From: Bacteroidota bacterium | Lineage (GTDB): Bacteria > Bacteroidota > Rhodothermia > Rhodothermales > Bin80 | Assembly (NCBI GenBank): GCA_028875125.1 | Contig: JAPPGC010000070.1 | Coordinates: 1-33,723, forward strand | Reading direction: 5' to 3' | DNA: 33,723 bases | Shown: positions 15,338 to 23,508 of the stretch, one piece after another | How the letters are laid out: each line of letters opens with the position of its first letter | How positions within the stretch are numbered: position 1 is the stretch's first letter | Translations under genes and position numbers: made by a program | Notes under the pieces: model-generated | The model's input: the letters and a program-made list of their open reading frames with translations, nothing else | Database searches by the model: none | What the model was told of the DNA's origin: nothing

Positions 15338-17890
15338 ATGTCTGAAGAACAATTAAGAGCAGATACTCCATCTGAAGAATCACACGAGAACCTTGTTCCT
15401 ACGTCCGTTGCCTCTGAAAACGATGCCGGCGAGTTAGCCAAAGATGTTCCTGCTGATCCGCCAACTTCTGATTCCGATCAAGCACCGGAGACAACAATTG
15501 AACCGGAAGCGTCGGAGGTGAGCGAGGACAATTCTGCGGATTCATCAACCTCTGACTCCGATCAGGCGCCGGAGGCAACAACTGAACCGGATGCATCGGA
15601 GGCGAGCGAAGACAGTCCTGCGGATCCATCAACTTCTGAATCCGATCAGTCGACGGATGCAACAACTTCTGAATCCGATCAGGCGACGGATGCAACAACT
15701 GAACCGGAATCATCGGAAGCGAGCGAAGACAGTCCTGCGGATCCATCAACTTCTGAATCCGATCAGGCATCAGAGGTAACAATTGAACCAGAAGCATCGG
15801 AGGCGAGTGAGGGCAGCTCTGCCGATCCATCAACTTCTGAATCCGATCGGGCGACGGATGCAACAACTGAACCGGAAGCATCGGAGGCGAGTGAGGATAG
15901 TTCTGTGGATCCATCAACTTCTGAATCAGATCAAGCACCTGAGGCAATATCCGAACCAGAAACAGAGGCTACAACTGAACCAGAAGCATCGGATCCGGAA
16001 GGTGAAGCCCAGGAATCTGCAGATCCTGAGGATACCGATGAAGGCGCGGAACGAATCGGATACACAGGTGATATTCTAGGAGAGACTGTTCCACTATCTG
16101 AACTTGATGAACGACAAGAGACGAGTGAAGCAGAGCAGGAACGGGCAGAGGAATTGACACAGCTCATTGATGCCTCCCTCAATGAGGTTGTGAAAGATGA
16201 GATTATCACTGGACAGATTATTTCAGTTAGCGATAAGGATGTCGTCATCGATATCGGATTCAAGAGTGACGGAATCATCCCTAGGAATGAGTTCGAGGGC
16301 GAAGTCAATCCGGGGGACACGCTTGAAGTGTATGTCGAACGGCTCGAAAACTACCATGGTCAGCTCCAACTCAGCAAGGAGAGAGCGGAAAAAGTTCGTC
16401 GTTGGGAGCGAATTGAACGTGCATTTGAGAATGGGACGGTACTGGAAGGGACAATAACCCGTCGTATCAAGGGAGGAATGATTGTTGATCTCATCGATGG
16501 TTTGGAAGCATTCTTACCGGGATCCCAGATTGATATGCGACCGGTACGTGATTTTGATTCCTACCTTGATCGCAAAATGGAATTCAAGATCGTCAAGATC
16601 AATTCCGACAACGAGAACGTAGTTGTTTCGCATAAAGCGCTCATTGAACGTGACCTTGCTTCGCAGCGTGAGAGCATTCTCTCCACGATGGAAGCCGGAC
16701 AAGTTCTGGAGGGGGTTGCCAAAAACATCACGAACTTTGGTGTATTTGTTGATCTCGGGGGAGTGGATGGCCTGCTACATATAACAGATCTCACCTGGGG
16801 TCGGGTATCTCATCCGACGGAGGTGGTTTCTCTTGACGAAAACCTGAAGGTCGTTGTACTTGACTACGATAAGGACCGGCAGCGCATTTCGCTGGGGTTG
16901 AAGCAGCTTCAGCCCCATCCCTGGGAGAATATCGAGGAAAGGTACAAACCAGGGGATGTCGTTGAAGGCAAGGTCGTATCCATAACAGACTATGGTGCGT
17001 TCCTTGAAATAGAACAGGGAATTGAGGGACTCGTGCATGTTTCGGAGATGAGCTGGACGGGCCATATCCGACATCCATCGCGGCATGTTTCACTCGGCCA
17101 GGTCGTGAAAGTGTTCGTGCTGAGTATTGATCACAGCACGAAAAAGATTTCGCTTGGCATGAAGCAGTTCGAGACAAACCCGTGGGAGGGCATTTCGATG
17201 CGCTATCCCCCGGGCACGGTGCTCAGTGGTCGTGTGCGAAATATTACACACTTTGGCGTTTTTGTTGAGATCGAGCCAGGAATTGACGGACTAGTGCATG
17301 TATCCGATCTATCCTGGACTAAAACGATTCGCCATCCCAGCGAGATCGTTAAGAAGAGGCAAGAACTATCGGTCGTTGTGCTTGATGTCGATGAGAAACG
17401 TCAACGGATAGCACTTGGTCACAAACAGATTGAGACGAACCCGTGGACAAACCTCGCAACAGTCTATGAAGCGGGTACGGACCATCAAGCCAAGGTTGTG
17501 CGAGTTGAACGTAAAGGTTTGACAGTGGAATTGCCTCTTGAGGTTGAGGCTTTTGTACCCATCCGTGAGCTCAAAAACAAATCCACTACGGGCTTCCCTC
17601 CGTACCAGGAGGGGGATGAGATTGAGTTGCGAGTGATCCGACTGGATGCAAGCCAGAAAGAGATTGTGATGAGCGAAACTGCCAAGCAGCGACAAGAAAA
17701 AGCTAAAATCGAACAGAGTGAACGTGAAGCTAAGCGCGCAGTACGCCGCGAAGAGGAGAAAGCTGTTCGCCAGCATACCAAGCGTGAAAAGGCCACGAGT
17801 GGACCAACTACGATAGGAGAGCTAAGTGGACTGGAGTCGCTCAAAAAGCTTAATGATGAAGCAACTGACACTTCCCCGGTTGAGGAGTAA
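15338..17890 (+). CDS. rpsA: Ribosomal protein S1 with long acidic repetitive N-terminal extension
   Basis: Binds mRNA on the 30S subunit and helps start translation. I place the start at ATG 15338 (MSEEQLRAD), giving 850 residues; the frame is open further upstream but only with a TTG start. Residues 1-43 are acidic, 44-~220 are a Ser/Glu/Asp/Thr/Ala-rich tandem repeat, and ~220-287 is an acidic linker. Six S1 domains follow, beginning near residues 288, 366, 454, 539, 626 and 713. Domains 3-5 are the most typical (NFGVFVDL, DYGAFLEI, HFGVFVEI). The last ~60 residues are a charged helix. E. coli S1 has 557 residues and no such extension. It follows cmk by 157 bases. The extension would be highly negative and probably disordered. 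Confidence 0.93.
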   Translation: MSEEQLRADTPSEESHENLVPTSVASENDAGELAKDVPADPPTSDSDQAPETTIEPEASEVSEDNSADSSTSDSDQAPEATTEPDASEASEDSPADPSTSESDQSTDATTSESDQATDATTEPESSEASEDSPADPSTSESDQASEVTIEPEASEASEGSSADPSTSESDRATDATTEPEASEASEDSSVDPSTSESDQAPEAISEPETEATTEPEASDPEGEAQESADPEDTDEGAERIGYTGDILGETVPLSELDERQETSEAEQERAEELTQLIDASLNEVVKDEIITGQIISVSDKDVVIDIGFKSDGIIPRNEFEGEVNPGDTLEVYVERLENYHGQLQLSKERAEKVRRWERIERAFENGTVLEGTITRRIKGGMIVDLIDGLEAFLPGSQIDMRPVRDFDSYLDRKMEFKIVKINSDNENVVVSHKALIERDLASQRESILSTMEAGQVLEGVAKNITNFGVFVDLGGVDGLLHITDLTWGRVSHPTEVVSLDENLKVVVLDYDKDRQRISLGLKQLQPHPWENIEERYKPGDVVEGKVVSITDYGAFLEIEQGIEGLVHVSEMSWTGHIRHPSRHVSLGQVVKVFVLSIDHSTKKISLGMKQFETNPWEGISMRYPPGTVLSGRVRNITHFGVFVEIEPGIDGLVHVSDLSWTKTIRHPSEIVKKRQELSVVVLDVDEKRQRIALGHKQIETNPWTNLATVYEAGTDHQAKVVRVERKGLTVELPLEVEAFVPIRELKNKSTTGFPPYQEGDEIELRVIRLDASQKEIVMSETAKQRQEKAKIEQSEREAKRAVRREEEKAVRQHTKREKATSGPTTIGELSGLESLKKLNDEATDTSPVEE
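15467..15997 (+). repeat. 84-bp tandem repeats inside rpsA
   Basis: Five full in-frame 84-bp units (28 residues, pattern SESDQATDATTEPEASEASEDS-x-ADPST) run from 15467 to 15919. A 33-bp (11-residue) partial copy is inserted after the second unit. A decayed unit follows to about 15997. Copies differ at scattered positions but share DNA blocks such as CATCAACTTCTGAATCCGAT, so expansion is fairly recent. Because both the unit and the partial copy are multiples of three, copy number can change without breaking the S1 frame. Confidence 0.9.
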
Positions 17891-17979
17891 TAATCATTGG
17901 AGGTGCTGTTCAATTCATTGTACTGTTGTATCGATGAATACTGGAACCACAACTAGATCTTCATCCTCACCGGTGTAGG

Positions 17980-18354
17980 ATGACCATGCGACAAAAGAAT
18001 CGCATATGCAAGTTTGAGGAATGTCATGTTCCTGTTCGAGCCAGAGGTTTCTGCCAGGGACATTACCGGCAGTACATGAATGGCCGGAAAATGAAGCTGC
18101 TTCGTAGCCGCCTCAAGCCGGAGAGATGCCTTTATGAAGGTTGTGGCATCTATGCTGTATCCCGTGGGATGTGTAGCGGACATTATGCGCAGCACCGAAG
18201 GGGGCTGCCGCTGAATGACCTATTTGCACGTTCCAAGCGGAAGTGCAGTTTCTATGAATGTGACCGCAAACACCGTGCAAAGGGGTACTGCGGTGTCCAT
18301 TACCAGCAGCACAAAAGGGGGAAAAAGCTGACTCCTATCAGGGCAAGGCAGTAA
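17980..18354 (+). CDS. Small basic protein with three tandem CCCH zinc-knuckle repeats
   Basis: I do not recognise a named family. The 124-residue protein holds three copies of C-x4-C-x9-C-x2-H, with ligands at Cys10/15/25-His28, Cys50/55/65-His68 and Cys89/94/104-His107. Each ends in HY-x-Q followed by a basic stretch. The spacing between copies is 40 and 39 residues. Similar single units (GxCxxHYxRxxR) are found beside HNH nucleases and in phage proteins, so nucleic-acid binding with zinc is the natural guess. No nuclease core is present. ATG 17980 is the longest start; ATG 17986 has AGGA five bases upstream and may be the true one. It sits 89 bases after rpsA on the same strand and may be co-transcribed. 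Confidence 0.75.
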   Translation: MTMRQKNRICKFEECHVPVRARGFCQGHYRQYMNGRKMKLLRSRLKPERCLYEGCGIYAVSRGMCSGHYAQHRRGLPLNDLFARSKRKCSFYECDRKHRAKGYCGVHYQQHKRGKKLTPIRARQ

Positions 18355-18355
18355 A

Positions 18356-18458
18356 CCCTATTCTGGCAATCATTCATGGTTTAGGAAGCAGATCTGCCAA
18401 ATTTCGAAGAGGAACTACTTGGCGTTCTTACTCTGTTTGCCGCGGTTTGAGAATAGGG
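18356..18458 (+). ncRNA. Candidate structured leader element upstream of the ALDH7 gene
   Basis: CCCTATTCT at 18356-18364 is perfectly complementary to AGAATAGGG at 18450-18458. This could close a ~100-base domain. Inside it, GGCA/TGCC (18365-18368 with 18395-18398) and GAAC/GTTC (18412-18415 with 18424-18427) can form short hairpins. It starts right after the zinc-knuckle gene stop and ends 81 bases before the ALDH7 ATG. It could equally be a 3' structure for the upstream transcript or a chance pairing; it matches no riboswitch class I know. Confidence 0.25.
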
Positions 18459-18507
18459 CGAGCGGTACTCAGTAATGCTCCGATTTCGGTCATTTCGTAT
18501 TCATCTG

Positions 18508-18514
18508 TATAAAT
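18508..18514 (+). promoter_or_regulatory. Possible -10 box (TATAAAT) for the ALDH7 operon
   Basis: TATAAAT lies about 26 bases before the ATG at 18540 in an AT-rich stretch. The hexamer 17 bases upstream, TTCGGT, is a poor -35 match. If used, the leader would be short and would exclude the structured element further upstream. Confidence 0.25.
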
Positions 18515-18539
18515 ATTAATTTACTGTCGGCACATCAGG

Positions 18540-20069
18540 ATGAACACGAACTCTCTTCTTGATTCTCTTGGGATAGCGGGCCCAGGGGCCGGGTTGGCAA
18601 TAGGTACATCTACACACCTTGGTGGTGCGTCTCCCATAGATGTTTACAGCCCGATTGATGGGAGCCTAATTGAGCGGGTCGGTACCGCAACATCAGCGGA
18701 GGTGAAGGCGGGTTGTCAGGCTGCGCATGACGCGTTTCTTTTCTGGAGAAATGTCCCAGGTCCCCGTCGTGGAGAGTTGGTCAGGCAGTTCGGTCAACTA
18801 CTGCGCGAGTACAAGGAGGAATTAGGGGCATTGGTCACTTTGGAGGCAGGTAAAATTCAATCGGAGGCAGAAGGAGAGGTGCAGGAAATGATTGATGTCT
18901 GTGATTTTGCTACTGGATTGAGTCGTCAACTTTATGGGCTGACAATTCAAAGCGAACGCCCACAGCACCGCCTGATGGAGCAATGGCATCCATTAGGTGC
19001 AGTGGGGGTGATCTCAGCATTCAACTTTCCCGTTGCTGTATGGTCTTGGAATGCTGCACTTGCACTGGTCTGCGGGGATCCAGTCGTTTGGAAGCCCTCC
19101 GAGAAAACCCCGTTCTGTGCGCTGGCATGCCATAATCTGCTTATGAGGGTCATCTGTGACTTTGAAGATGCTCCAAATGCGCTGAGTGTTGTGGTCAATG
19201 GTGGTCGGGTTGTGGGTGAGGCCTTGGTTGATTCCCCTAAATTGCCGCTCATTTCGGCAACGGGATCAATTGCAATGGGGCGGGCAGTGGGTCAGCGTGT
19301 GGCCAAACGTCTCGGTCGGTCATTGTTGGAGTTAGGGGGTAATAATGCGCTGATCGTTGCCCCGAGTGCAGACCTTGATCTAGCTGTAAAAGCCATAACT
19401 TTTGCTGCAGTTGGGACGACAGGACAGCGATGTACCACACTGCGTCGCCTGATAGTTCACAAGAGTATTAAGGCTAAGTTGATTTCACGCCTGCTTAGTG
19501 CATGGGCCTCAATACGTATAGGGGATCCACGAGACGCCGGGGTATTGATTGGTCCGCTGATTGATAAGGAGGCGGAAATTGCAATGCGCGCAGCACTGGC
19601 ACTGGCAGTCGAACAAGGGGGACGTGTCCATGGTGGTGGACGCGTGACTGCAGGAGTACCTGCAAACGGAGTTTATGTAAACCCCGCTCTGGTCGAAATA
19701 TCTCCCGATGCTTCAATCGTGCAAACAGAAACATTTGCTCCAATTTGCTATGTACACGAGTACGACCGTTTGGAGGAGGCAATTGAGATTCAAAATGGTG
19801 TACCCCAAGGGCTTGCCAGTGCGATATTTACAGAGAATGTTCTGGAAGCAGAAATTTTCTGCGGTCCGTCCGGTAGCGATTGTGGTATAGCCAACGTGAA
19901 CATCGGTACCAGCGGTGCGGAAATCGGCGGAGCGTTCGGAGGTGAGAAAGAAACTGGTGGTGGACGCGAAAGTGGCTCAGATGCTTGGAAGAACTACATG
20001 CGCCGAGCCACGAACACTATCAATTATGGCAAAAACCTTCCTCTGGCACAAGGGGTAGAATTTGTTTGA
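18540..20069 (+). CDS. ALDH7-family aldehyde dehydrogenase (2-aminoadipate semialdehyde dehydrogenase type)
   Basis: NAD-dependent oxidation of an aldehyde to a carboxylate. It resembles antiquitin (ALDH7A1) throughout. The catalytic Cys298 lies in GTTGQRCTTLRRL and the general base Glu264 in LLELGGNNA. The cofactor segment reads SATGSIAMG where most ALDHs have TGST, and the end is the family-typical TINYGKNLPLAQGVEF. Known ALDH7 enzymes act on 2-aminoadipate 6-semialdehyde (in equilibrium with piperideine-6-carboxylate) in lysine breakdown; bacterial relatives are also used on other aldehydes. Length is 509 residues. A class I aminotransferase gene starts 11 bases after the stop, which fits conversion of 2-aminoadipate to 2-oxoadipate as the next step (inference). 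Confidence 0.92.
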   Translation: MNTNSLLDSLGIAGPGAGLAIGTSTHLGGASPIDVYSPIDGSLIERVGTATSAEVKAGCQAAHDAFLFWRNVPGPRRGELVRQFGQLLREYKEELGALVTLEAGKIQSEAEGEVQEMIDVCDFATGLSRQLYGLTIQSERPQHRLMEQWHPLGAVGVISAFNFPVAVWSWNAALALVCGDPVVWKPSEKTPFCALACHNLLMRVICDFEDAPNALSVVVNGGRVVGEALVDSPKLPLISATGSIAMGRAVGQRVAKRLGRSLLELGGNNALIVAPSADLDLAVKAITFAAVGTTGQRCTTLRRLIVHKSIKAKLISRLLSAWASIRIGDPRDAGVLIGPLIDKEAEIAMRAALALAVEQGGRVHGGGRVTAGVPANGVYVNPALVEISPDASIVQTETFAPICYVHEYDRLEEAIEIQNGVPQGLASAIFTENVLEAEIFCGPSGSDCGIANVNIGTSGAEIGGAFGGEKETGGGRESGSDAWKNYMRRATNTINYGKNLPLAQGVEFV

Positions 20070-20080
20070 CCTACTCAAGA

Positions 20081-21247
20081 ATGCTTGCAAAACATATCCA
20101 GTCAGTTCCTCCAAGCGGGATTCGCCGCTTCTTTGATATTGCGGCCACGATGGACGATGTGATTTCGCTGGGAATCGGTGAGCCTGACTTCGTTACACCC
20201 AATGCGGTGATTGATGCAGCGGTCGCCTCTCTAGCGGCAGGCAAGACAGGTTATACCTCCAATGCCGGATTGCTCGAGCTTCGTGAAGCAATTGCTACTC
20301 ATCTCAATGGTCTGTATGGATATCCTGTCGAAGCGGATCAGATTTTGATCACGGTTGGTGTTAGCGAGGCCATGGAGTTAGCCATGCTAGCGTTGCTCAA
20401 TCCTGGGGATGAGGTGCTGATACCGGAGCCGTGTTTTGTGTCTTATGGTCCTCTCGCCAGGTTTGCACATGGTCAAGTAGTACATGTACCCACCAGCGCA
20501 GAAAGGAACTTTGAAGTTACAGCTGAAGATATTGCCAGCAGGATAACTTCACGTACTCGGATGATTTTTATAGGTTATCCGAATAATCCTACAGGGGCAG
20601 TCCTGAAACGGGAAATTCTCGAGGAAATTGCTGCTCTGGCGGAGGAACATGATCTAATACTGCTTTCGGACGAGATTTACGATCAACTCGTTTACGGAGA
20701 AGCAAAATCGACTGGACATGCCAGTGCATGGGCTGTTGAATCCCTGCGTGAACGTAGTATTATTTTGGGGGGCTTTTCGAAAGCGTATGCAATGACCGGC
20801 TGGCGTCTCGGTTATGCTGTTGCACCCCACTCAATTTATAGGGGACTCTATAAGGTGCACCAGTATATGGTTATGAGTGCACCAACTATGGCCCAATACG
20901 GTGCACTTGCAGCAATCCTCGAATGCGCCCCTGACGTTGAACGTATGCGCCAGGCGTACGATGGTCGCAGGCGTGTGCTCGTGGACGGCTTGCGGGCAGC
21001 CGGACTCAGTACGTTTGAGCCGGAAGGGGCATTTTACTGTTTCCCCGATATCCGGTCAACGGGGCTGAGTTCGGAGGACTTTGCGCAGGGTCTGATTCGC
21101 GAGGAGTCCGTAGCTGTGGTACCAGGTGATGCTTTTGGTCCAAGTGGTGACGGGTTCGTGCGTTGTTCCTATGCTACGGCCGATGATAAGGTGGCTGAAG
21201 CTAGTCGTCGCATAGCCAGGTTTGCTCAAAAGTGTAGGGAAGCATGA
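20081..21247 (+). CDS. Class I PLP-dependent aminotransferase (AspC/AlaT-like)
   Basis: Cytoplasmic transaminase of fold type I. Visible segments are PPSGIRRFFDIA at the N-terminus, ISLGIGEPDF, YPNNPTGAVL, LSDEIYDQLVY and the PLP-lysine motif GGFSKAYAMTGWRLGY, with RCSYA near the end for the substrate carboxylate. I start at ATG 20081 (388 residues), which gives the usual family N-terminus; the longer frame would overlap the ALDH gene in another frame. Position right after the ALDH7 gene suggests 2-aminoadipate as amino donor. The sequence alone also fits aspartate, alanine or aromatic substrates. The next gene overlaps its stop by 4 bases. Confidence 0.92.
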   Translation: MLAKHIQSVPPSGIRRFFDIAATMDDVISLGIGEPDFVTPNAVIDAAVASLAAGKTGYTSNAGLLELREAIATHLNGLYGYPVEADQILITVGVSEAMELAMLALLNPGDEVLIPEPCFVSYGPLARFAHGQVVHVPTSAERNFEVTAEDIASRITSRTRMIFIGYPNNPTGAVLKREILEEIAALAEEHDLILLSDEIYDQLVYGEAKSTGHASAWAVESLRERSIILGGFSKAYAMTGWRLGYAVAPHSIYRGLYKVHQYMVMSAPTMAQYGALAAILECAPDVERMRQAYDGRRRVLVDGLRAAGLSTFEPEGAFYCFPDIRSTGLSSEDFAQGLIREESVAVVPGDAFGPSGDGFVRCSYATADDKVAEASRRIARFAQKCREA

Positions 21248-21654
21248 CCTTAAGGCTTCTGCTGGGTACCGTAACGGCTCTGGCGTTTCACCTGATGTTC
21301 GGATGGGCTTGGAGTGTTGCCGGGGGTATTGTAGCAGGGTTTCTTGGACGCAAGAGGGGGTGGCTTGCTGGAGGAATTGCTGTGGGATTGTCTTGGGGGC
21401 TATTTCTAGCACACGCATTCATTGTGGCATCGGCTCCAACGCAACGTCTCCTTGATATAATCGGGGGGCTTTTTGGAGGTATTCCGAGCATATTAGTTCT
21501 CGTGATTACCGTGTTGCCTGGGGTGCTGCTCGGGATAGCGGGTGGGGCACTTGGTACGTCGATTAATCCTTGGATTGCTCCTCTTCTTTCCAAATCAATG
21601 CTTCATTTTTTTCCTCGATTACTCGATTCTCAGAATTCAAAGAAGGGAAGCTGA
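21244..21654 (+). CDS. Small glycine-rich integral membrane protein of unknown function
   Basis: A 136-residue protein, not recognised. Three to four hydrophobic segments are visible, at about residues 4-22, 24-35, 40-64 and 71-105, rich in Gly, Ala and Val. A short positively charged loop (GRKRG) lies between the second and third, and the tail is polar. The start overlaps the aminotransferase stop as ATGA, and GGGA lies just upstream, so it is translated with that gene. A transport or membrane-anchoring role tied to the ALDH7/aminotransferase pair is possible but unsupported. Confidence 0.7.
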   Translation: MTLRLLLGTVTALAFHLMFGWAWSVAGGIVAGFLGRKRGWLAGGIAVGLSWGLFLAHAFIVASAPTQRLLDIIGGLFGGIPSILVLVITVLPGVLLGIAGGALGTSINPWIAPLLSKSMLHFFPRLLDSQNSKKGS

Positions 21655-21865
21655 TGAAGCGACCGCCTTGCATTGCTTTTTCTTCAGTAAGCTCTAAGAC
21701 TTAACAGGCCACCAAAAAAGTGGGGCCGTCTGGATTTCTGGAAGCCGAGATGCAGATATATCCGTGGCCAGGGGTTTTCCTCGCAAAGTCGTATTTGTCG
21801 CAGGTCCATCCGGCCACCTTCCGCACATGAGACAGCGCTGGCATAGAATGCAAACCGATCAATGT

Positions 21866-22897
21866 CTACGGACGAATCTCGAATACAGTGGCCAGCGTAT
21901 CCCGTAGCGCAAACACGTAATTGCCCGCGACATCTATGTCTCTCCATCGGCCAGGGACCTCAAACGAGTAGCTGTACGACCCGTCATCACCGTCATAGAC
22001 ATCCATAACTGTACTTTCCCTTTCGGCCGAAAGCACGCGGGATTCCATGTACAAGTGTCCGTCGAAATACACTAGGATATATTTGCCAGGAGGCCGGGAC
22101 TTAAACCGTAGACCAGTCATGCCCATGACGTCAATGGTCTCAAAAGTAGGCGGCTCCATCTGGTCCATCGTTTCTCGAGCATACACGATGTCTCCTGAGG
22201 GTGAATAGCGGGCCATGAATCCATAGTAGCTTGGGCTATAGATCATGTCGTCATCCACCGTTGTAACTTCGCCGCCAAGACCAAGAGGCTCCAAATCCGA
22301 AGTGCCAAAGGTATGAAGTGGCTGGTCCAGCCCCTGAGCGCTACCGAACATGTGCTCATCGCGAAGAGATCCGGACAGCATGAAATAATAGCGGCCTTCA
22401 TCCGTGAACGCCATACGATACAGCTGAAAGTCCAGTCTGGCTGTTTCTAGCAGTTCTCCTCCCGGCCCGAATCTGATGACCGAGCGCCTAACCGCATCAG
22501 GCACCACGACATTTCTCTCTGCGTCAATGGATATAGGCATGGGATTGGCGAATTCACCCGGCCCTTCTCCCCTTCCATTGCCGTAGGTCTGGACAAGACT
22601 GCCTGCAGCGTCGAAGTACTTGACCATCATGTCACCATAGTCCATGATGTAACTGCCGCCGTCTCTGGTACCGGCAATACCCATTGCCTGATAGAGCATT
22701 TGCTCTTCTGAGGTACCGATTACGGTTAAGGCTTCAAGCCCTACCTCCCGCCACTCGCGAGCACTTGACTCTTGCACGTGTATAGGAAAAGGAAACCCTT
22801 CAATCTCACTAAGTGCCAGATTCTCATTTCGCTGCTCGGAATTGCTGCAAGCGGTGAGAGCAATGAGAAGAATGCAAGGGAAGGTGTGTCGGGACAT
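21866..22897 (-). CDS. 6-bladed beta-propeller lipoprotein
   Basis: Exported lipoprotein of 343 residues. The signal peptide ends in lipobox ALTAC (Cys17). The mature protein shows repeated strand-rich units and the family mark YGNGRGEGPGEFANP, followed by a blade with VVVPDAVRRSVIRFGPGG. Such 6-bladed beta-propeller proteins are numerous in Bacteroidota and relatives and mostly have no known function; some sit with TonB/SusD systems, which are absent here. It is a lone gene, convergent with the aminotransferase operon and divergent from prfB. A second protein with the same GxGPGEF mark is encoded at 31942-33036. Confidence 0.85.
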   Translation of the reverse strand: MSRHTFPCILLIALTACSNSEQRNENLALSEIEGFPFPIHVQESSAREWREVGLEALTVIGTSEEQMLYQAMGIAGTRDGGSYIMDYGDMMVKYFDAAGSLVQTYGNGRGEGPGEFANPMPISIDAERNVVVPDAVRRSVIRFGPGGELLETARLDFQLYRMAFTDEGRYYFMLSGSLRDEHMFGSAQGLDQPLHTFGTSDLEPLGLGGEVTTVDDDMIYSPSYYGFMARYSPSGDIVYARETMDQMEPPTFETIDVMGMTGLRFKSRPPGKYILVYFDGHLYMESRVLSAERESTVMDVYDGDDGSYSYSFEVPGRWRDIDVAGNYVFALRDTLATVFEIRP

Positions 22898-23508
22898 TGG
22901 GATTGGATGAGTTGTAATAATTGACCAAGCTCCAATGACTAGCGCCCCTCACAGGGCGGATGTTTCAATTAATGTATGGGCCAGATGCGGATCGCAAATC
23001 CCTATGCCACTTGCAGCATGATTTGGTTCACATCGATTGGATTCTGGAGAGCTATAACGAAAATATACACCACATTATTCTTTATACCTCAGAATCCCTT
23101 TTTCGGACACTGTCAACTAAAGAGTGGTGAAGGTGGCAGATTAGCGACCTAGACGCATATCAGGATCCTGCTGGTTCGAATTGAAAATAGGATGCCCTTC
23201 ATAAGTGAAAGAATAGATACTAGGCTAGAGTCATTTCAACTATTGAAGGAGACGTTCAACAAAAAACCAGAGCCTAGGAACATGCGGCCAATAATTGCGT
23301 GTGACCTCCCCATGATTCCAACAACTGCGATTTGGACATCTGTGCGCTGAGGAGCACTGGGTTCTCATAATCCGTTCAAGAGGCTGGAATCACTTTGTTA
23401 CGTAACGAATTTATTCAGTCCTGCACCTCTCACCTAATTATTGGTTGCTGCAGAGTTTGAGGATAGGATCCTAGAAGATCAGTGCAGGAAGCAACATCAT
23501 ACTCAACA
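22898..23508 (+). other. 611-base gap before prfB
   Basis: I see no tRNA, rRNA or long open frame here. One 52-codon frame on the plus strand at 23192-23350 starts with ATG behind AGG, but its protein (MPFISERIDTRLESFQ...) resembles nothing I know and it may be chance. The prfB promoter must lie in the right part. No intrinsic terminator is obvious. Confidence 0.4.

Noticed and set aside
15399-15947. A 182-codon minus-strand frame opposite the rpsA repeats, with its own repeat pattern
   Set aside because: The repetition is simply the antisense of the 84-bp units; the sense frame continues into the S1 domains.
23340-23400. A string resembling a tRNA T-arm in the gap before prfB
   Set aside because: The loop does not fit GTTCGANTC and no cloverleaf can be formed.
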